From Blastococcus capsensis (GTDB lineage: Bacteria; Actinomycetota; Actinomycetes; Mycobacteriales; Geodermatophilaceae), in the NCBI RefSeq assembly GCF_030165005.1, contig NZ_JASNNW010000011.1, positions 1-64,000 on the forward strand: a stretch of DNA of 64,000 bases. Direction: 5' to 3'. Of this stretch, positions 1 to 11,259 are shown piece by piece (the first letter of the stretch is position 1; each line of letters opens with the position of its first letter). The notes under the pieces were generated by a model. The model searched no databases and was not told the DNA's origin. It saw only the letters and a list, made by a program, of their open reading frames with translations. The translations under genes were made by a program, and so were the position numbers.

Positions 1-1420
1 CTAGTACTACAGCCGCATTTCACTGGCGGAGCCGCGTCGGGCGTAGTGGCAGCGGCGGGCGCGGGCCTGGTGTCTGCGGCGCCAGTGCGACCAGTCCAGG
101 ACTTGCTGGGGTGGGTGCTGCGGTGCCCAAACCAGGCAGGTGATCAGGTGGCGGATCTCGGGCAGTGAGAGCTCGGTCAGCTCGCCGTGCAGGTTCGGGA
201 CCCCCCTTTTTCGCCGCTGGTGGCGGCGCGGGTGACGGTGAGGAAGGCGTGTGCCCAGCAAGCGAGGGTGATGTGTCGGTACCAGGCGTCGTAGCGGCGG
301 ACCTGGTACTGGTCCAGGCCGACTTCGCCCTTGCCGGTCTCGAAGGATTCCTCGATCGCCCAGCGACGGCCGGCGACGCCGACCAGGTCGGCCAGCGACG
401 CCTGCGCCGGGCAGAAGCACAGATAGTGGGCCAGTTCGCCATCGGTGAGGCGGCGACGGACCAGCAGCCAGTACCGGCCGGGCTCATCCAATGACCGGAT
501 CGGGATGCGCGCCCAGTCGTAGAGCCGGTGGCCCTTGGCGCCGACACCGGCCGACAGTCGCTGCCAGTCCGCCTCGGGCACGGCGGCCGAAAGCGCATCG
601 ACCCGGGTGCCGGCCGGCCGGTCGTCGATGGTGGCGATGACGTGCTGGTTCACCGGGACGGCGAGCACGTAGGCCATGCGACGTTCCTCCAGCGCCAGCC
701 GCAGGGCGCCGTTCTGCCCGTAGACCTCATCACCGGCGACCCAGCCGGCCGGCACCTCGGCGTCCAGGGCCCGGATGAGCATTCGCAGAGCCAGCTCCGG
801 CTTGGTCGCGAACTCCACCTCCGGGCCGATACCAGCCTCAGCACAGCGGGCACGATCATCGGTCCAGGCCTTGGGCAGATACAGCTCCCGGTCGATGAAC
901 GTCCGCCCGGCCGCAGCGGCGTAGACCAGGAACACCCCGATCTGGGAGTTCTCGATCCGCCCCGCCGTACCGGAGTACTGCCGGGCCACCCCGGCGGACT
1001 TGCTGCCCTTCTTCAGGAAGCCGGTCTCATCGATCACCAGCACCGCGTCGTCATCGGCGAGGTACTCCACGACGTATTCGCGCAGGTCATCGCGGACCCC
1101 GTCGGCGTCCCACTCGGCGTGGTTGAGCAACCGCTGGGTCGCATCCGGGGTCTGATCACCGGCCTGCTCGGCCAGCGTCCACCCGTTCTTGCGCTCCACC
1201 CCCGACAACAGACCCCGCAGATAGGCGCCGGCCTGCGCACGCGGCTGCGGCCGAGAAAACCGCGGCCCGATCCGCCAGGTCACCTCTTCCAGGCCGACTG
1301 CCCAGCCCTCGACCTCGGCCACACTGACATCTTCGACCATCCAGCCAAGGTCACCGGCCCGATCGCCGCAGTCCGGCAGACACGCCGCGGCCACTCAAAA
1401 CCTTGCGGCTGTAGTACTAG
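1..1420 (-). mobile_element. Complete IS701-family insertion sequence
   Basis: The element is bounded by CTAG at 1-4 and CTAG at 1417-1420, the 4-bp target duplication typical of IS701-family elements. Inside these lie 13-bp perfect inverted repeats, TACTACAGCCGCA at 5-17 and its complement at 1404-1416. A transposase with an intact DDE set fills the interior on the minus strand. Because the window begins exactly at the left CTAG, the gene context on the left cannot be seen. The element is complete at both ends, so it may still be mobile if the frameshift in the transposase is tolerated or programmed. Confidence 0.9.
7..1394 (-). CDS. IS701-family transposase, reading frame split by a -1 frameshift
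   Basis: DDE transposase that would cut and join the IS ends. The first frame runs 1394-177 (405 codons) with candidate catalytic residues D122 (VIDETGFLKKG), D222 (AGDEVYG) and E348 (RRWAIEESF). It then leaves the family alignment: the usual C-terminal block continues in the -1 frame (positions 420-7: ELSLPEIRHLITCLVW, later WRRRHQARARRCHY). The switch point is a homopolymer, A5G6 on the coding strand at 201-211, so either programmed -1 slippage or a real indel joins the frames; joined length is about 462 residues. The stop codon of the second frame (7-9) lies inside the left inverted repeat. The start is uncertain; a later GTG or ATG near residue 19 is also possible. Confidence 0.85.
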
Positions 1421-1483
1421 AGGCCACCGTCAGGCGACGCAGATCTCGGTGGCCTGCGCGGGACCGGTCACCGCCCCTGCTTC

Positions 1484-1609
1484 CCACCACTCCCGGGAAT
1501 TTCGCCACCACTCCGCGGAAGGGCCGCCACCACTACACGGGAGCGCCGCCACCGCTACAGGGAAGCGCGGCCACCACTCCGCGGAGACTCCGCCGCCACT
1601 CCTGGGAAG
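1484..1609. repeat. Six degenerate 21-24 bp tandem repeats beside the IS
   Basis: About six diverged units of the type GCCACCACTCCGCGGGA follow each other at 1484, 1503, 1523, 1544, 1566 and 1590. The strand is ambiguous. A short minus-strand reading frame (1633-1430) gives a repeated SAEWW-like peptide, but no ribosome binding site or conserved domain supports it as a gene. The array ends in the long hairpin at 1605. Together with the hairpin it fills the 288 bp between the IS and the next gene. Confidence 0.6.
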
Positions 1610-1650
1610 CTCTGCCTGTGAGTACACCTGCACTCACAGGCAGAGCTTCC
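1605..1650. repeat. Long perfect hairpin, dispersed family A
   Basis: A 19-bp perfect stem (arms 1605-1623 and 1632-1650, beginning GGAAGCTCTGCC) encloses an 8-nt loop. Nearly the same palindrome occurs at 33241-33286, and a relative sharing GGAAGCTC and the GAGTGCA/TGCACTC core lies at 11117-11158. It could work as a transcription terminator or be a small mobile palindrome. No T-tract follows, so a classical intrinsic terminator is not proven. Confidence 0.7.
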
Positions 1651-1708
1651 GCGGACCTCATGCCGCAGGCCCCGCCGGCCGGCGTCCACAGGAGGCTCGG
1701 TCCTCCAC

Positions 1709-4302
<2,594 letters not shown>

Positions 4303-4326
4303 CGGCGCCTCCCGGGACGGGCGCGG

Positions 4327-4785
4327 TCAGCCGCGTTCGTCCCGGGGGTTCCGGTTCTCTCCGGAGCGCTCCGCCAGGGTCTGGCCGGGCTCCCCGGGTG
4401 GCGCGTCCGCGGGCTCGTCGCCGCGGTACACCCGGTCCCGCAGCTCGTCGTCGGCGCGCAGCTCGTCGACCAGCAGCAGATCGCGGCGCACGTGCCGGCG
4501 GCGGTAGGCCACCCGGCTGATCATGTGCGCGCTCACCGGCGCGGTGAGCAGCTGGAACACCGCCACGAGCAGCAGCATCCAGGTGGCCGACCAGCCCTGC
4601 AGCCGGATCGCGCCGGCAACCATGATCAGCAGGACCCCCAGGACCTGCGGCTTGGTGCCCGCGTGCATCCGGGTCAGCACGTCGGGGAACCGCACCAGGC
4701 CGATGCCGGCGGTCAGGCACAGCAGCGCGCCCAGCAGGAGCAGGACGACCGCGACGACGTCCCCCACGACCTCCAGCACGCTCAC
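4327..4785 (-). CDS. mnhG: Na+/H+ antiporter subunit G
   Basis: Small membrane subunit of the multi-protein Mrp/Mnh cation-proton antiporter. About three transmembrane helices fill residues 1-100, with the family signature GLVRFPDVLTRMHAGTKPQ after helix 1. A charged cytoplasmic tail of about 45 residues ends the 152-residue protein, longer than usual. It is the last gene of the operon; its GTG start overlaps the mnhF stop by 4 bp, indicating translational coupling. It is convergent with leuA, with only 24 bp between the two stop codons. Confidence 0.93.
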   Translation of the reverse strand: MSVLEVVGDVVAVVLLLLGALLCLTAGIGLVRFPDVLTRMHAGTKPQVLGVLLIMVAGAIRLQGWSATWMLLLVAVFQLLTAPVSAHMISRVAYRRRHVRRDLLLVDELRADDELRDRVYRGDEPADAPPGEPGQTLAERSGENRNPRDERG

Positions 4786-5117
4786 CGGTCCACCTCCGCA
4801 GCCCGGGCCTCCTCGGCCGCCTCCGGCAACCCGACGTCCTGGCCGTCGTCGGCCGAGCTCAGCAGCATGCCGCCGATGTACCGGGCCACCGACACCGAGC
4901 CGACGAACGCCAGCAGCGACACGACCACCAGCACGGGGACGACGGTGGGGTCCCGCTCCAGCGCGGCGTGCACGGCCAGGCCCGCCGCGATGATCACCAG
5001 CAGGGTGTCGGTGGCGACCACCCGGTCCAGCAGCGACGGGCCGCGGCCCAGCCGGACCAGGGCCAGCATCGCGCCCCCGCCGAGCATGCCGTAGGCCAGC
5101 CAGTAGACGACGGTCAC
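4782..5117 (-). CDS. mnhF: Na+/H+ antiporter subunit F
   Basis: Hydrophobic Mrp subunit of 111 residues with three predicted helices. The family pattern RLGRGPSLLDRVVATDTL lies between helices 1 and 2, and the end of helix 3 has SVARYIGG. A short acidic C-terminal tail follows. It sits between mnhE and mnhG with 4-bp overlaps on both sides. Confidence 0.93.
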   Translation of the reverse strand: MTVVYWLAYGMLGGGAMLALVRLGRGPSLLDRVVATDTLLVIIAAGLAVHAALERDPTVVPVLVVVSLLAFVGSVSVARYIGGMLLSSADDGQDVGLPEAAEEARAAEVDR

Positions 5118-5701
5118 GACGTCCCTCCCCGCGCCGGTTCGCCCGCCGGCGGGCCGAGCGCCGCGACGTCCGCCGCCGTCCCGAACGCCCGGACCACCCG
5201 CTCCTCCTGGGCGAGCACCGAAGTCCGCTGGCGCTCGACGTCGTCCGGGCCCCGCACGTGGAGGACGTGCAGGGTGAGCACGCGACGCTCACGGTCGAGG
5301 TCCAGCACCATCGACCCGGGCACCAGCGTGAGCGACTCGGCGAGGATGGTCAGCAGCAGATCGGAGTCGGTGCGCGTCTGGACCCGGATGATCGCGCTCC
5401 GCTCGATGCCGCTCGGCCGCAGCGTCTGCCAGGCGACCAGCGCCCCGGAGCTGATCAGGTCGGCGACGAAGGCGCCCACGAACCGCAGGAGCGGTCCAGG
5501 CCGCAGCCGCGTCCCGCCGACCACCGGAGGCAGCGGCAGCAGCGAGGTCACCACCAGCGCGATCACCGCACCGCCGAGCAGGTTCGCCCACGACCACGTG
5601 CCCCAGAGCAGCATCCAGACGAGCACCAGCCAGGCCAGCAGCGGCAGCTGGTGGCGCAGCCGGTGGCCCAGCCGCCCTGGAGCGGCGGCCTCCGCGGTCA
5701 C
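5114..5701 (-). CDS. mnhE: Na+/H+ antiporter subunit E
   Basis: Mrp subunit E, 195 residues. Two or three N-terminal helices (LAWLVLVWMLLWGTW and following) lead to a soluble domain with the family hallmark LLLTILAESLTLVPGSMVLD. A GTG start at 5701 is chosen because it gives the usual 4-bp overlap with the mnhD stop; a much longer upstream frame is only the shadow of mnhD. The C-terminus extends about 25 residues past the usual family end. Confidence 0.92.
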   Translation of the reverse strand: MTAEAAAPGRLGHRLRHQLPLLAWLVLVWMLLWGTWSWANLLGGAVIALVVTSLLPLPPVVGGTRLRPGPLLRFVGAFVADLISSGALVAWQTLRPSGIERSAIIRVQTRTDSDLLLTILAESLTLVPGSMVLDLDRERRVLTLHVLHVRGPDDVERQRTSVLAQEERVVRAFGTAADVAALGPPAGEPARGGTS

Positions 5702-7410
5702 GGTGCGTCCTCCTCGTCGATGACCGCGTTCACGTACGGCCCGCGGTCCAGGAGATCGACGGCCGCGCGCCCGGCGATCGCGTACAGCGGGCCGGCCAGC
5801 GCAGTCAGCGCGACCGTCACCGCGACCATGACCGTGGTCGACCCGATCATCACCTGCGGCAGGGGCCGCAGCGGCCGCGCCGACTCGGCGCCGTCGCCCA
5901 GCCCGTCCATGGCCGGGGTGCTGGCCGTGGCGACGGCGGTGTGCCGGCGCCAGGCCGCGCGCCGCCGGACACGGGTGGCGGTGCTGCCAGAGCCGTCGTC
6001 GGAAGCCAGCTCCTCCAGCGGGGCGGCGACCAGCTCCGGTCCGGCGTCCCGGGCGGCCGCCTCGTCGGTGTCGGCCGCCGGCGACTGCGCCGGCGGGCGC
6101 CAGAAGGCGCGACTCCACACCCGCGAGATCGCCACCAGGGTCAGCAGGCTGGTGACCGCGCCGGCCGCCACGACCACGATCGGCAGCCACCCGCCGTCGG
6201 CGATCCCCGCCTCCAGCAGCCCGAGCTTGCCGATGAACCCCGACAGCGGCGGGATGCCGGCGATGTTCATCGCCGGGACGAAGAAGAGCACCGCCAGGAA
6301 CGGCGAGGCCTTCGCCAGGCCGCCGAGCCGGTCCACGCCGGTGGAGCCGCCCTGCCGCTCGATCAACCCGGCCACGAGGAACAGCGTGGTCTGGATGGCG
6401 ATGTGGTGGACGACGTAGAACACCGCACCCGCCAGCCCCGCGGCGGAGCTGAGCGCGATCCCGAAGACCATGTAACCGATGTGGCTGACCAGGGTGAACG
6501 ACAGGATCCGACGGATGTCGGTCTGGGCCACCGCGCCGAGGATCCCGATCAGCATGGTGGCCAGGGCCGCCACCATCAGCACCGTGTCCAGCGCACCACC
6601 GGGGAACAGCAGCGTCTGGGTGCGGATGATCGCGTAGACGCCGACCTTGGTGAGCAGCCCGGCGAACACCGCGGTGACCGGCGCCGGGGCGGTCGGGTAG
6701 CTGTCCGGGAGCCAGGCCGAGAGCGGGAACACCGCCGCCTTGATCGAGAACGCGATCAGCAGCATCGACTGCAGCAGCAGCTGGGTGCCCTCGGGCAGCT
6801 CGCTCAGGCGGCCGGCCAGCTGCGCCATGTTCACCGTGCCGGTGGCGGCGTACACCAGCGCGATGGCGGCGAGGAACAGCAGCGAGCTGAGCAGGCTCAC
6901 CACGATGTAGGTGATGCCGGCGCGGATCCGCGGCGCCGAGCCGCCGAGGGTCAGCAGCACGTAGCTGGCGGTCAGCAGGATCTCGAAGCCGACGTAGAGG
7001 TTGAACAGGTCGCCGGCCAGGAACGCGTTGGCCACGCCGGCGATCAGGACCAGGAACGTCGGGTGGAAGATCGAGATCGGCGTCTCCTCGTCGCCGTCGG
7101 CCGCGCCCTGCCCGACGGCGAACACGAGCACCCCCAGCGCGACCGTCGACGCGACGACGAGCATCAGCGCCGACAGCCGGTCGACGACGAGCACGATGCC
7201 GAGCGGCACCGGCCAGCCGCCGATGGAGAGCGATTCCGCCCCGTCGGCGTCGGCCAGGAGCAGCAGCGCGATCGAGACGGCGAGCACCGTGCCGAGCACG
7301 AGGATGCTCAGCGTCCGCTGCACCCGCGGGTGCCGGCCGCCGACCAGGAGCGCGACCGCCGCCCCGAGCAGCGGCAGCAGCACCGGCAGCGGCATGAGGA
7401 CCCGGATCAC
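5698..7410 (-). CDS. mnhD: Na+/H+ antiporter subunit D
   Basis: Large proton-pumping-type subunit related to NuoN/NuoM of complex I. It has about 14 helices, the conserved Glu in NLYVGFEILLTASYVLL, Lys in SIKAAVFPLSAWLPDSYPTAPAPVTAVFAGLLTK-type text (KAAVFPLSAWLP), and HIGYMVFGIAL. A hydrophilic insertion of about 90 residues near the C-terminus (rich in Ala, Asp and Arg) separates the final helix from the core, which is longer than typical for MrpD. It overlaps mnhC and mnhE by 4 bp each. With subunit A it would form the two ion-translocating modules of the complex. Confidence 0.95.
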   Translation of the reverse strand: MIRVLMPLPVLLPLLGAAVALLVGGRHPRVQRTLSILVLGTVLAVSIALLLLADADGAESLSIGGWPVPLGIVLVVDRLSALMLVVASTVALGVLVFAVGQGAADGDEETPISIFHPTFLVLIAGVANAFLAGDLFNLYVGFEILLTASYVLLTLGGSAPRIRAGITYIVVSLLSSLLFLAAIALVYAATGTVNMAQLAGRLSELPEGTQLLLQSMLLIAFSIKAAVFPLSAWLPDSYPTAPAPVTAVFAGLLTKVGVYAIIRTQTLLFPGGALDTVLMVAALATMLIGILGAVAQTDIRRILSFTLVSHIGYMVFGIALSSAAGLAGAVFYVVHHIAIQTTLFLVAGLIERQGGSTGVDRLGGLAKASPFLAVLFFVPAMNIAGIPPLSGFIGKLGLLEAGIADGGWLPIVVVAAGAVTSLLTLVAISRVWSRAFWRPPAQSPAADTDEAAARDAGPELVAAPLEELASDDGSGSTATRVRRRAAWRRHTAVATASTPAMDGLGDGAESARPLRPLPQVMIGSTTVMVAVTVALTALAGPLYAIAGRAAVDLLDRGPYVNAVIDEEDAP

Positions 7411-7946
7411 CGTCGTCTCCGCTCGGTCGGCGGCAGGTCGACGTCGTCGGAGGCGATCCCGCCGTAGCGGCGGGCCAACGTGCCCTCGACGGCGAGGTCG
7501 CCACCCGCGTCGCCGCCCAGGCTGTCGGCGTGCGCGGCCGGCCGGTCCTCGAGGGCCAGGTCGTCCGGATCCATCTCGTCGGCGTCGGTGCCGGAGCGGA
7601 GGGCTACGCGGCGGTCCTCCTCGTCGATCTCGACGACCTCCTGCCGGACCAGCCGCCAGGAGCGGTAGATGATCGCCAGCAGGAAGGCGGCGATGCCGAA
7701 GGTGATGACGATCGCGGTGAGGATCAGGGCCTGCGGCAGCGGGTCGCTGATCTCCTCCGGCTCGGCGTACCCGAGGATCGGCGCGAGCCCGGCGGGCCCA
7801 CCGGCCGAGAGCAGCAGCAGGTTGGTCGCGTTCCCGAGCAGCAGGAAGCCCAGCAGCACCCGGGTGAGGCTGCGGTCGAGCAGCAGGTACACCCCGGCGG
7901 CGTAGAGGCCACCGATGATCACCGGCAGGACGACGGTCGGGGTCAT
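7407..7946 (-). CDS. mnhC: Na+/H+ antiporter subunit C
   Basis: NuoK-like subunit of 179 residues. Three helices occupy the first 110 residues, with GVYLLLDRSLTRVLLGFLLLGNATNLLLL and DPLPQALILTAIVITFG typical of the MnhC family (each motif shortened here to its core). An acidic tail of about 70 residues follows, unusual for the family, rich in Asp and Glu. The ATG at 7946 overlaps the mnhA stop by 4 bp. Confidence 0.93.
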   Translation of the reverse strand: MTPTVVLPVIIGGLYAAGVYLLLDRSLTRVLLGFLLLGNATNLLLLSAGGPAGLAPILGYAEPEEISDPLPQALILTAIVITFGIAAFLLAIIYRSWRLVRQEVVEIDEEDRRVALRSGTDADEMDPDDLALEDRPAAHADSLGGDAGGDLAVEGTLARRYGGIASDDVDLPPTERRRR

Positions 7947-10828
7947 CGGAGGATCACCTCCCCGGGCACGGAATCGATGGCGTCGTGCTCGTCGACCTGG
8001 CGGTCCAGCTCCGCGCCGAGGCTGCGCAGGATGTCCAGCACCAGCCCCACCACGATCAGGTAGACGCCGATGTCGAAGAACAGCGAGGTGACGAGCTTGA
8101 CGTCGCCGAGCACCGGCAGCGTCGTCTCCAGGATGGCCGTCTGCAGCACGTCGGCGCCCAGGACCAGCCCGACGATGCCGGTGCCGCCGGCGAGGAGCAG
8201 CCCGAGCCCCAGCAGCAGGCCCGGGTCGACCGGTGCCGCCTCGCCGAGCTCGTAGCGGCCTCCGGCGAGGTAGCGCAGCACGAGCGCCAGGCCGGCGACC
8301 AGCCCGCCGGCGAACCCGCCGCCGGGCTGATTGTGACCGCTGAACAGCAGGTAGAGCGAGAACACCACGATGGTGTGGAACAGGATCCGGGTGACCACCT
8401 CGAGGATCACCGACCGCCGCTCGGGCGCCAGCGCGACGGACGCGGCCAGCCACTGCGCGCGGGGGGCCCGCCGGGCGGGGCGGGCCGGAGGCGGGGTCCG
8501 CCCCGGGTCGAGCCGGTCGACGCCGCCGGTGCGCCGCCGCAGGAAGACCAGGCTGGCCACCCCGGTGGCGGCGACGACGAGCAGCGCGATCTCGCCGAGG
8601 GTGTCCCAGGCCCGGATGTCGACCAGGGTCACGTTGACGATGTTCTGCCCGCCACCGAACTCGTACGCCTCCTCGGGGAAGGCCACCGAGACCGGCGTCG
8701 CCGTCCGCGCGCTCAGCGCCACCGCACCGGCGGCGGCCATGAACGTCCCGACGGCGACGGCGACGACCGCGCGGACCAGCCGCTCGCGGGGGCGGTGCCG
8801 CTCGGTGATGTCCTTGGGCAGCTTTCGCAGCACCAGCACGAACACGACCAGGGTGAGCGTCTCGACCAGGAACTGGGTCAGCGCCAGGTCCGGCGCGCCC
8901 TGCAGCGCGAACAGCACCGCCAGGCCGTAGCCGGTGACGCCGACGACCAGCACCGCGGACAGCCGCTGCCGGATCCGCAGGGCCAGCACGGCGGCGATGA
9001 GCACCACCGTGCCGACCAGCGCCTGCACCGGGCTGTCCCACGCCCGCCACTCCCCCGGCCACGGCGCCCGAGCCAGCAGCACCGCCCCCGGCAGGGCCAG
9101 GACGACGACCAGGATCGTGCCGAGGTAGGCGGGCAGCGACCCGCGCTGGGTGGTGCCCGTGACCAGCACGGCCAGCCGGTCCAGCGTCTGCATGGTGTTC
9201 CAGTAGCCCTCGTCGGCCGAGGCGCCGACGGCGAACCGGCGCTGCGCCCGGTAGATCGCGGCGCGCCCGGCGAACAGGGCCGCGCCGCCGGCGAGCGTGA
9301 GCGCCGAGAGCAGCAGCGCCGGCTGCCACCCGTGCCACAGGGCGAGCTTCTCGGCCTCCGGCGCCAGCAGCGGCAGCGCGTCGGCGTACCCGGCGGCCAG
9401 CGGCTCGAGCAGTGGGCTGAGCGGCCCCGCGACCAGGCCGGTGAGCGCGAGCACAGCGGGAGCGGCCAGGAAGAGTGCACCCGGCGGGTGCACCAGGTCG
9501 GCGGGCTCGGTCGCCGGGAGCCCGGGCTTGCGGGCGAACGCGCCCCACAGGAAGCGCGCCGTGTACGCGACGGTCAGCGCGGAGCCGAGCACCAGGCCGG
9601 CGAGCACCACGACGGCGGCGGTGCGATCGGGCAGGCCGCCGTCCAGCAGCGCGGTGAAGGCGGCCTCCTTGCCGACGAAGCCGAGCAGCGGCGGCAACCC
9701 GGCCATGGAGGCCGCGGCCAGCGTGCCGATCACGGCGACCACCGGGAGCCGCCGGCCCAGTCCGGAGAGCCGGCGCAGGTCGCGGACGCCGGTGGCGTGG
9801 TCGATCACCCCGACGGTGAGGAACAGGGTGGACTTGAACAGCGCGTGCGCCAGCGTCATCGCCAGCCCGGCGGCGGCCAGCTCCCGGCTGCCGGCCCCGA
9901 CCAGCACCATCAGGAAGCCCAGCTGGCTGACCGTGCCGAACGCGAGGAGGAGTTTGAGGTCGTTCTGCCGGAGCGCCCGGTAGCCGCCGACCAGCATCGT
10001 GGCCAGACCGAGGCCGAGGACCACCGGCCGCCAGCCCGGCACGTCGGCGAATCCGGGCGCGAGCCGCGCGACCAGGTAGATGCCGGCCTTCACCATCGCG
10101 GCGGCGTGCAGGTAGGCGCTGACCGGTGTGGGGGCCTCCATGGCGGCGGGCAGCCAGAAGTGGAACGGCACCATGGCGGACTTGGTCACCGCCCCGGCGA
10201 GGACGAGCATCGTGCCGGCGACCAGCAGCGGGCCGCCGCCCGGGTCGGCGACCACCTCGGAGAGCAGGTAGCTGCCGCTCGCCTCGCCCAGCATGATCAG
10301 CCCGACCAGCATGGCCAGCCCACCGGCCGTGGTGAGGATCAGCGCTTGGCCGGCCGCCCGCCGCGCCGCCAGCCGCCCGCCCGAACCGCCGATCAACAGG
10401 TAGGAGAAGACGGTGGTGAGCTCCCAGAAGACGTAGAGCAGGAGCAGGTGGTCGGCGAGGACGAGCCCCAGCATGGAGCCGGCGAAGGCGGTGAACGTGC
10501 CGGCGAACCGGCCGGTGCCGTCCTCTCCCGGCTCGAAGTACCGGGCGCAGTACAGCAGGACGAGTACGCCCACCCCGGTGACCAGCAGCGCGAACAGGAG
10601 CGCGAGCGGGTCCAGCCGGAGCACGACGTCCAGCTCCAGGGTGGGCACCCACGGCACGCGCTCGACCACGTCGCCACCGCCGGTCACCGTCGTCAGCCGG
10701 GACAGCAGCCAGGCCAAGCCTGCGGCCGGCACCAGAGCCAGGACGAGGAACGCCTGCCGGCCCCACCAGCGCACGAGCAGCGGTGCCGACCCCGCGGCCA
10801 GCAGGTGGAGCAGCAGGACGGCGAGCAC
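7943..10828 (-). CDS. mnhA: Na+/H+ antiporter subunit A fused to subunit B
   Basis: Largest Mrp subunit, 961 residues, first gene of the operon. Residues 1-500 are NuoL-like (ALFKSTLFLTVGVIDHATG, VGLIMLGEAS, HFWLPAAMEAPTPVSAYLHA core residues), residues 500-780 form the MrpA C-terminal region, and the last 160 residues carry an MnhB domain (ILFHTIVVFSLYLLFSGHNQ, GGGFAGGLVAG). The fusion explains why no separate mnhB follows. The GTG start at 10828 is near the beginning of the first helix. The whole A/B-C-D-E-F-G set is present, so the complex should be functional in Na+ efflux and pH homeostasis. Confidence 0.94.
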   Translation of the reverse strand: MLAVLLLHLLAAGSAPLLVRWWGRQAFLVLALVPAAGLAWLLSRLTTVTGGGDVVERVPWVPTLELDVVLRLDPLALLFALLVTGVGVLVLLYCARYFEPGEDGTGRFAGTFTAFAGSMLGLVLADHLLLLYVFWELTTVFSYLLIGGSGGRLAARRAAGQALILTTAGGLAMLVGLIMLGEASGSYLLSEVVADPGGGPLLVAGTMLVLAGAVTKSAMVPFHFWLPAAMEAPTPVSAYLHAAAMVKAGIYLVARLAPGFADVPGWRPVVLGLGLATMLVGGYRALRQNDLKLLLAFGTVSQLGFLMVLVGAGSRELAAAGLAMTLAHALFKSTLFLTVGVIDHATGVRDLRRLSGLGRRLPVVAVIGTLAAASMAGLPPLLGFVGKEAAFTALLDGGLPDRTAAVVVLAGLVLGSALTVAYTARFLWGAFARKPGLPATEPADLVHPPGALFLAAPAVLALTGLVAGPLSPLLEPLAAGYADALPLLAPEAEKLALWHGWQPALLLSALTLAGGAALFAGRAAIYRAQRRFAVGASADEGYWNTMQTLDRLAVLVTGTTQRGSLPAYLGTILVVVLALPGAVLLARAPWPGEWRAWDSPVQALVGTVVLIAAVLALRIRQRLSAVLVVGVTGYGLAVLFALQGAPDLALTQFLVETLTLVVFVLVLRKLPKDITERHRPRERLVRAVVAVAVGTFMAAAGAVALSARTATPVSVAFPEEAYEFGGGQNIVNVTLVDIRAWDTLGEIALLVVAATGVASLVFLRRRTGGVDRLDPGRTPPPARPARRAPRAQWLAASVALAPERRSVILEVVTRILFHTIVVFSLYLLFSGHNQPGGGFAGGLVAGLALVLRYLAGGRYELGEAAPVDPGLLLGLGLLLAGGTGIVGLVLGADVLQTAILETTLPVLGDVKLVTSLFFDIGVYLIVVGLVLDILRSLGAELDRQVDEHDAIDSVPGEVILR

Positions 10829-10903
10829 GGGTCTCCGGGAGTCTCGAAGGGCTCGGGGACGACCACAGACGTCAGGGGACAGCCGGCGGGCGGTGACTGC
10901 AGA

Positions 10904-11115
10904 TTACCGGTGGGGGGTCACCGGCCGCCCGTCGTCGGTGACGGTGACGACGACCCGGTCGCTCGCCCGGTCCACCTGCACGCAGGGGCGGCCGCCCCGG
11001 CGTGCCGGACGACGTCGGACCGCGCCTCCCGGACGACGCGCACCGCACTCACGTCGACCGGCTGCGGGAACTCGGCCGGCTCGCCGGTGACCTCGAGGTC
11101 GACCGGCATCCCCAC
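10904..11115 (-). pseudogene. Decayed sensor histidine kinase C-terminal fragment
   Basis: The minus strand encodes the N-box region of a NarL-type two-component kinase (PVDVSAVRVVREA then VVRHAG) at 11115-11020. After a one-base shift in a GC run it continues as DRVVVTVTDDGRPV, the G1 box of the ATPase domain, ending at a TAA (10904-10906). No dimerisation domain, no upstream part and no response regulator are present. It is a remnant of about 70 codons. Together with the hairpin at 11119 it fills the 430 bp between mnhA and the ABC-F gene. Confidence 0.7.
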
Positions 11116-11118
11116 GGA

Positions 11119-11158
11119 AGCTCGTGCTCTGAGTGCAGCTGCACTCAGAGCACGAGCT
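11119..11158. repeat. 40-bp perfect palindrome, dispersed family A
   Basis: Two perfect 20-bp arms abut without a loop (11119-11138 and 11139-11158), centred on GCAGCTGC. The flank GGAAGCTC and the GAGTGCA/TGCACTC core are shared with the palindromes at 1605 and 33241. It lies downstream of the ABC-F gene and upstream of the kinase remnant. Possible roles are a two-way terminator or a REP-like element. Confidence 0.7.
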
Positions 11159-11259
11159 CCGTCAGGTACCCGGTCAGGACCTGGTGAGGACCCGGTGAGG
11201 TATCGCCGCAGGTGCCTCGTCCGATCCGCCGGCAGATGTCCCCGGGCGACCCGGCCCGG

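Noticed and set aside
1430-1633. Minus-strand frame with SAEWW-like repeats
   Set aside because: Arises from the tandem repeat array and the hairpin; no ribosome binding site or recognised family.
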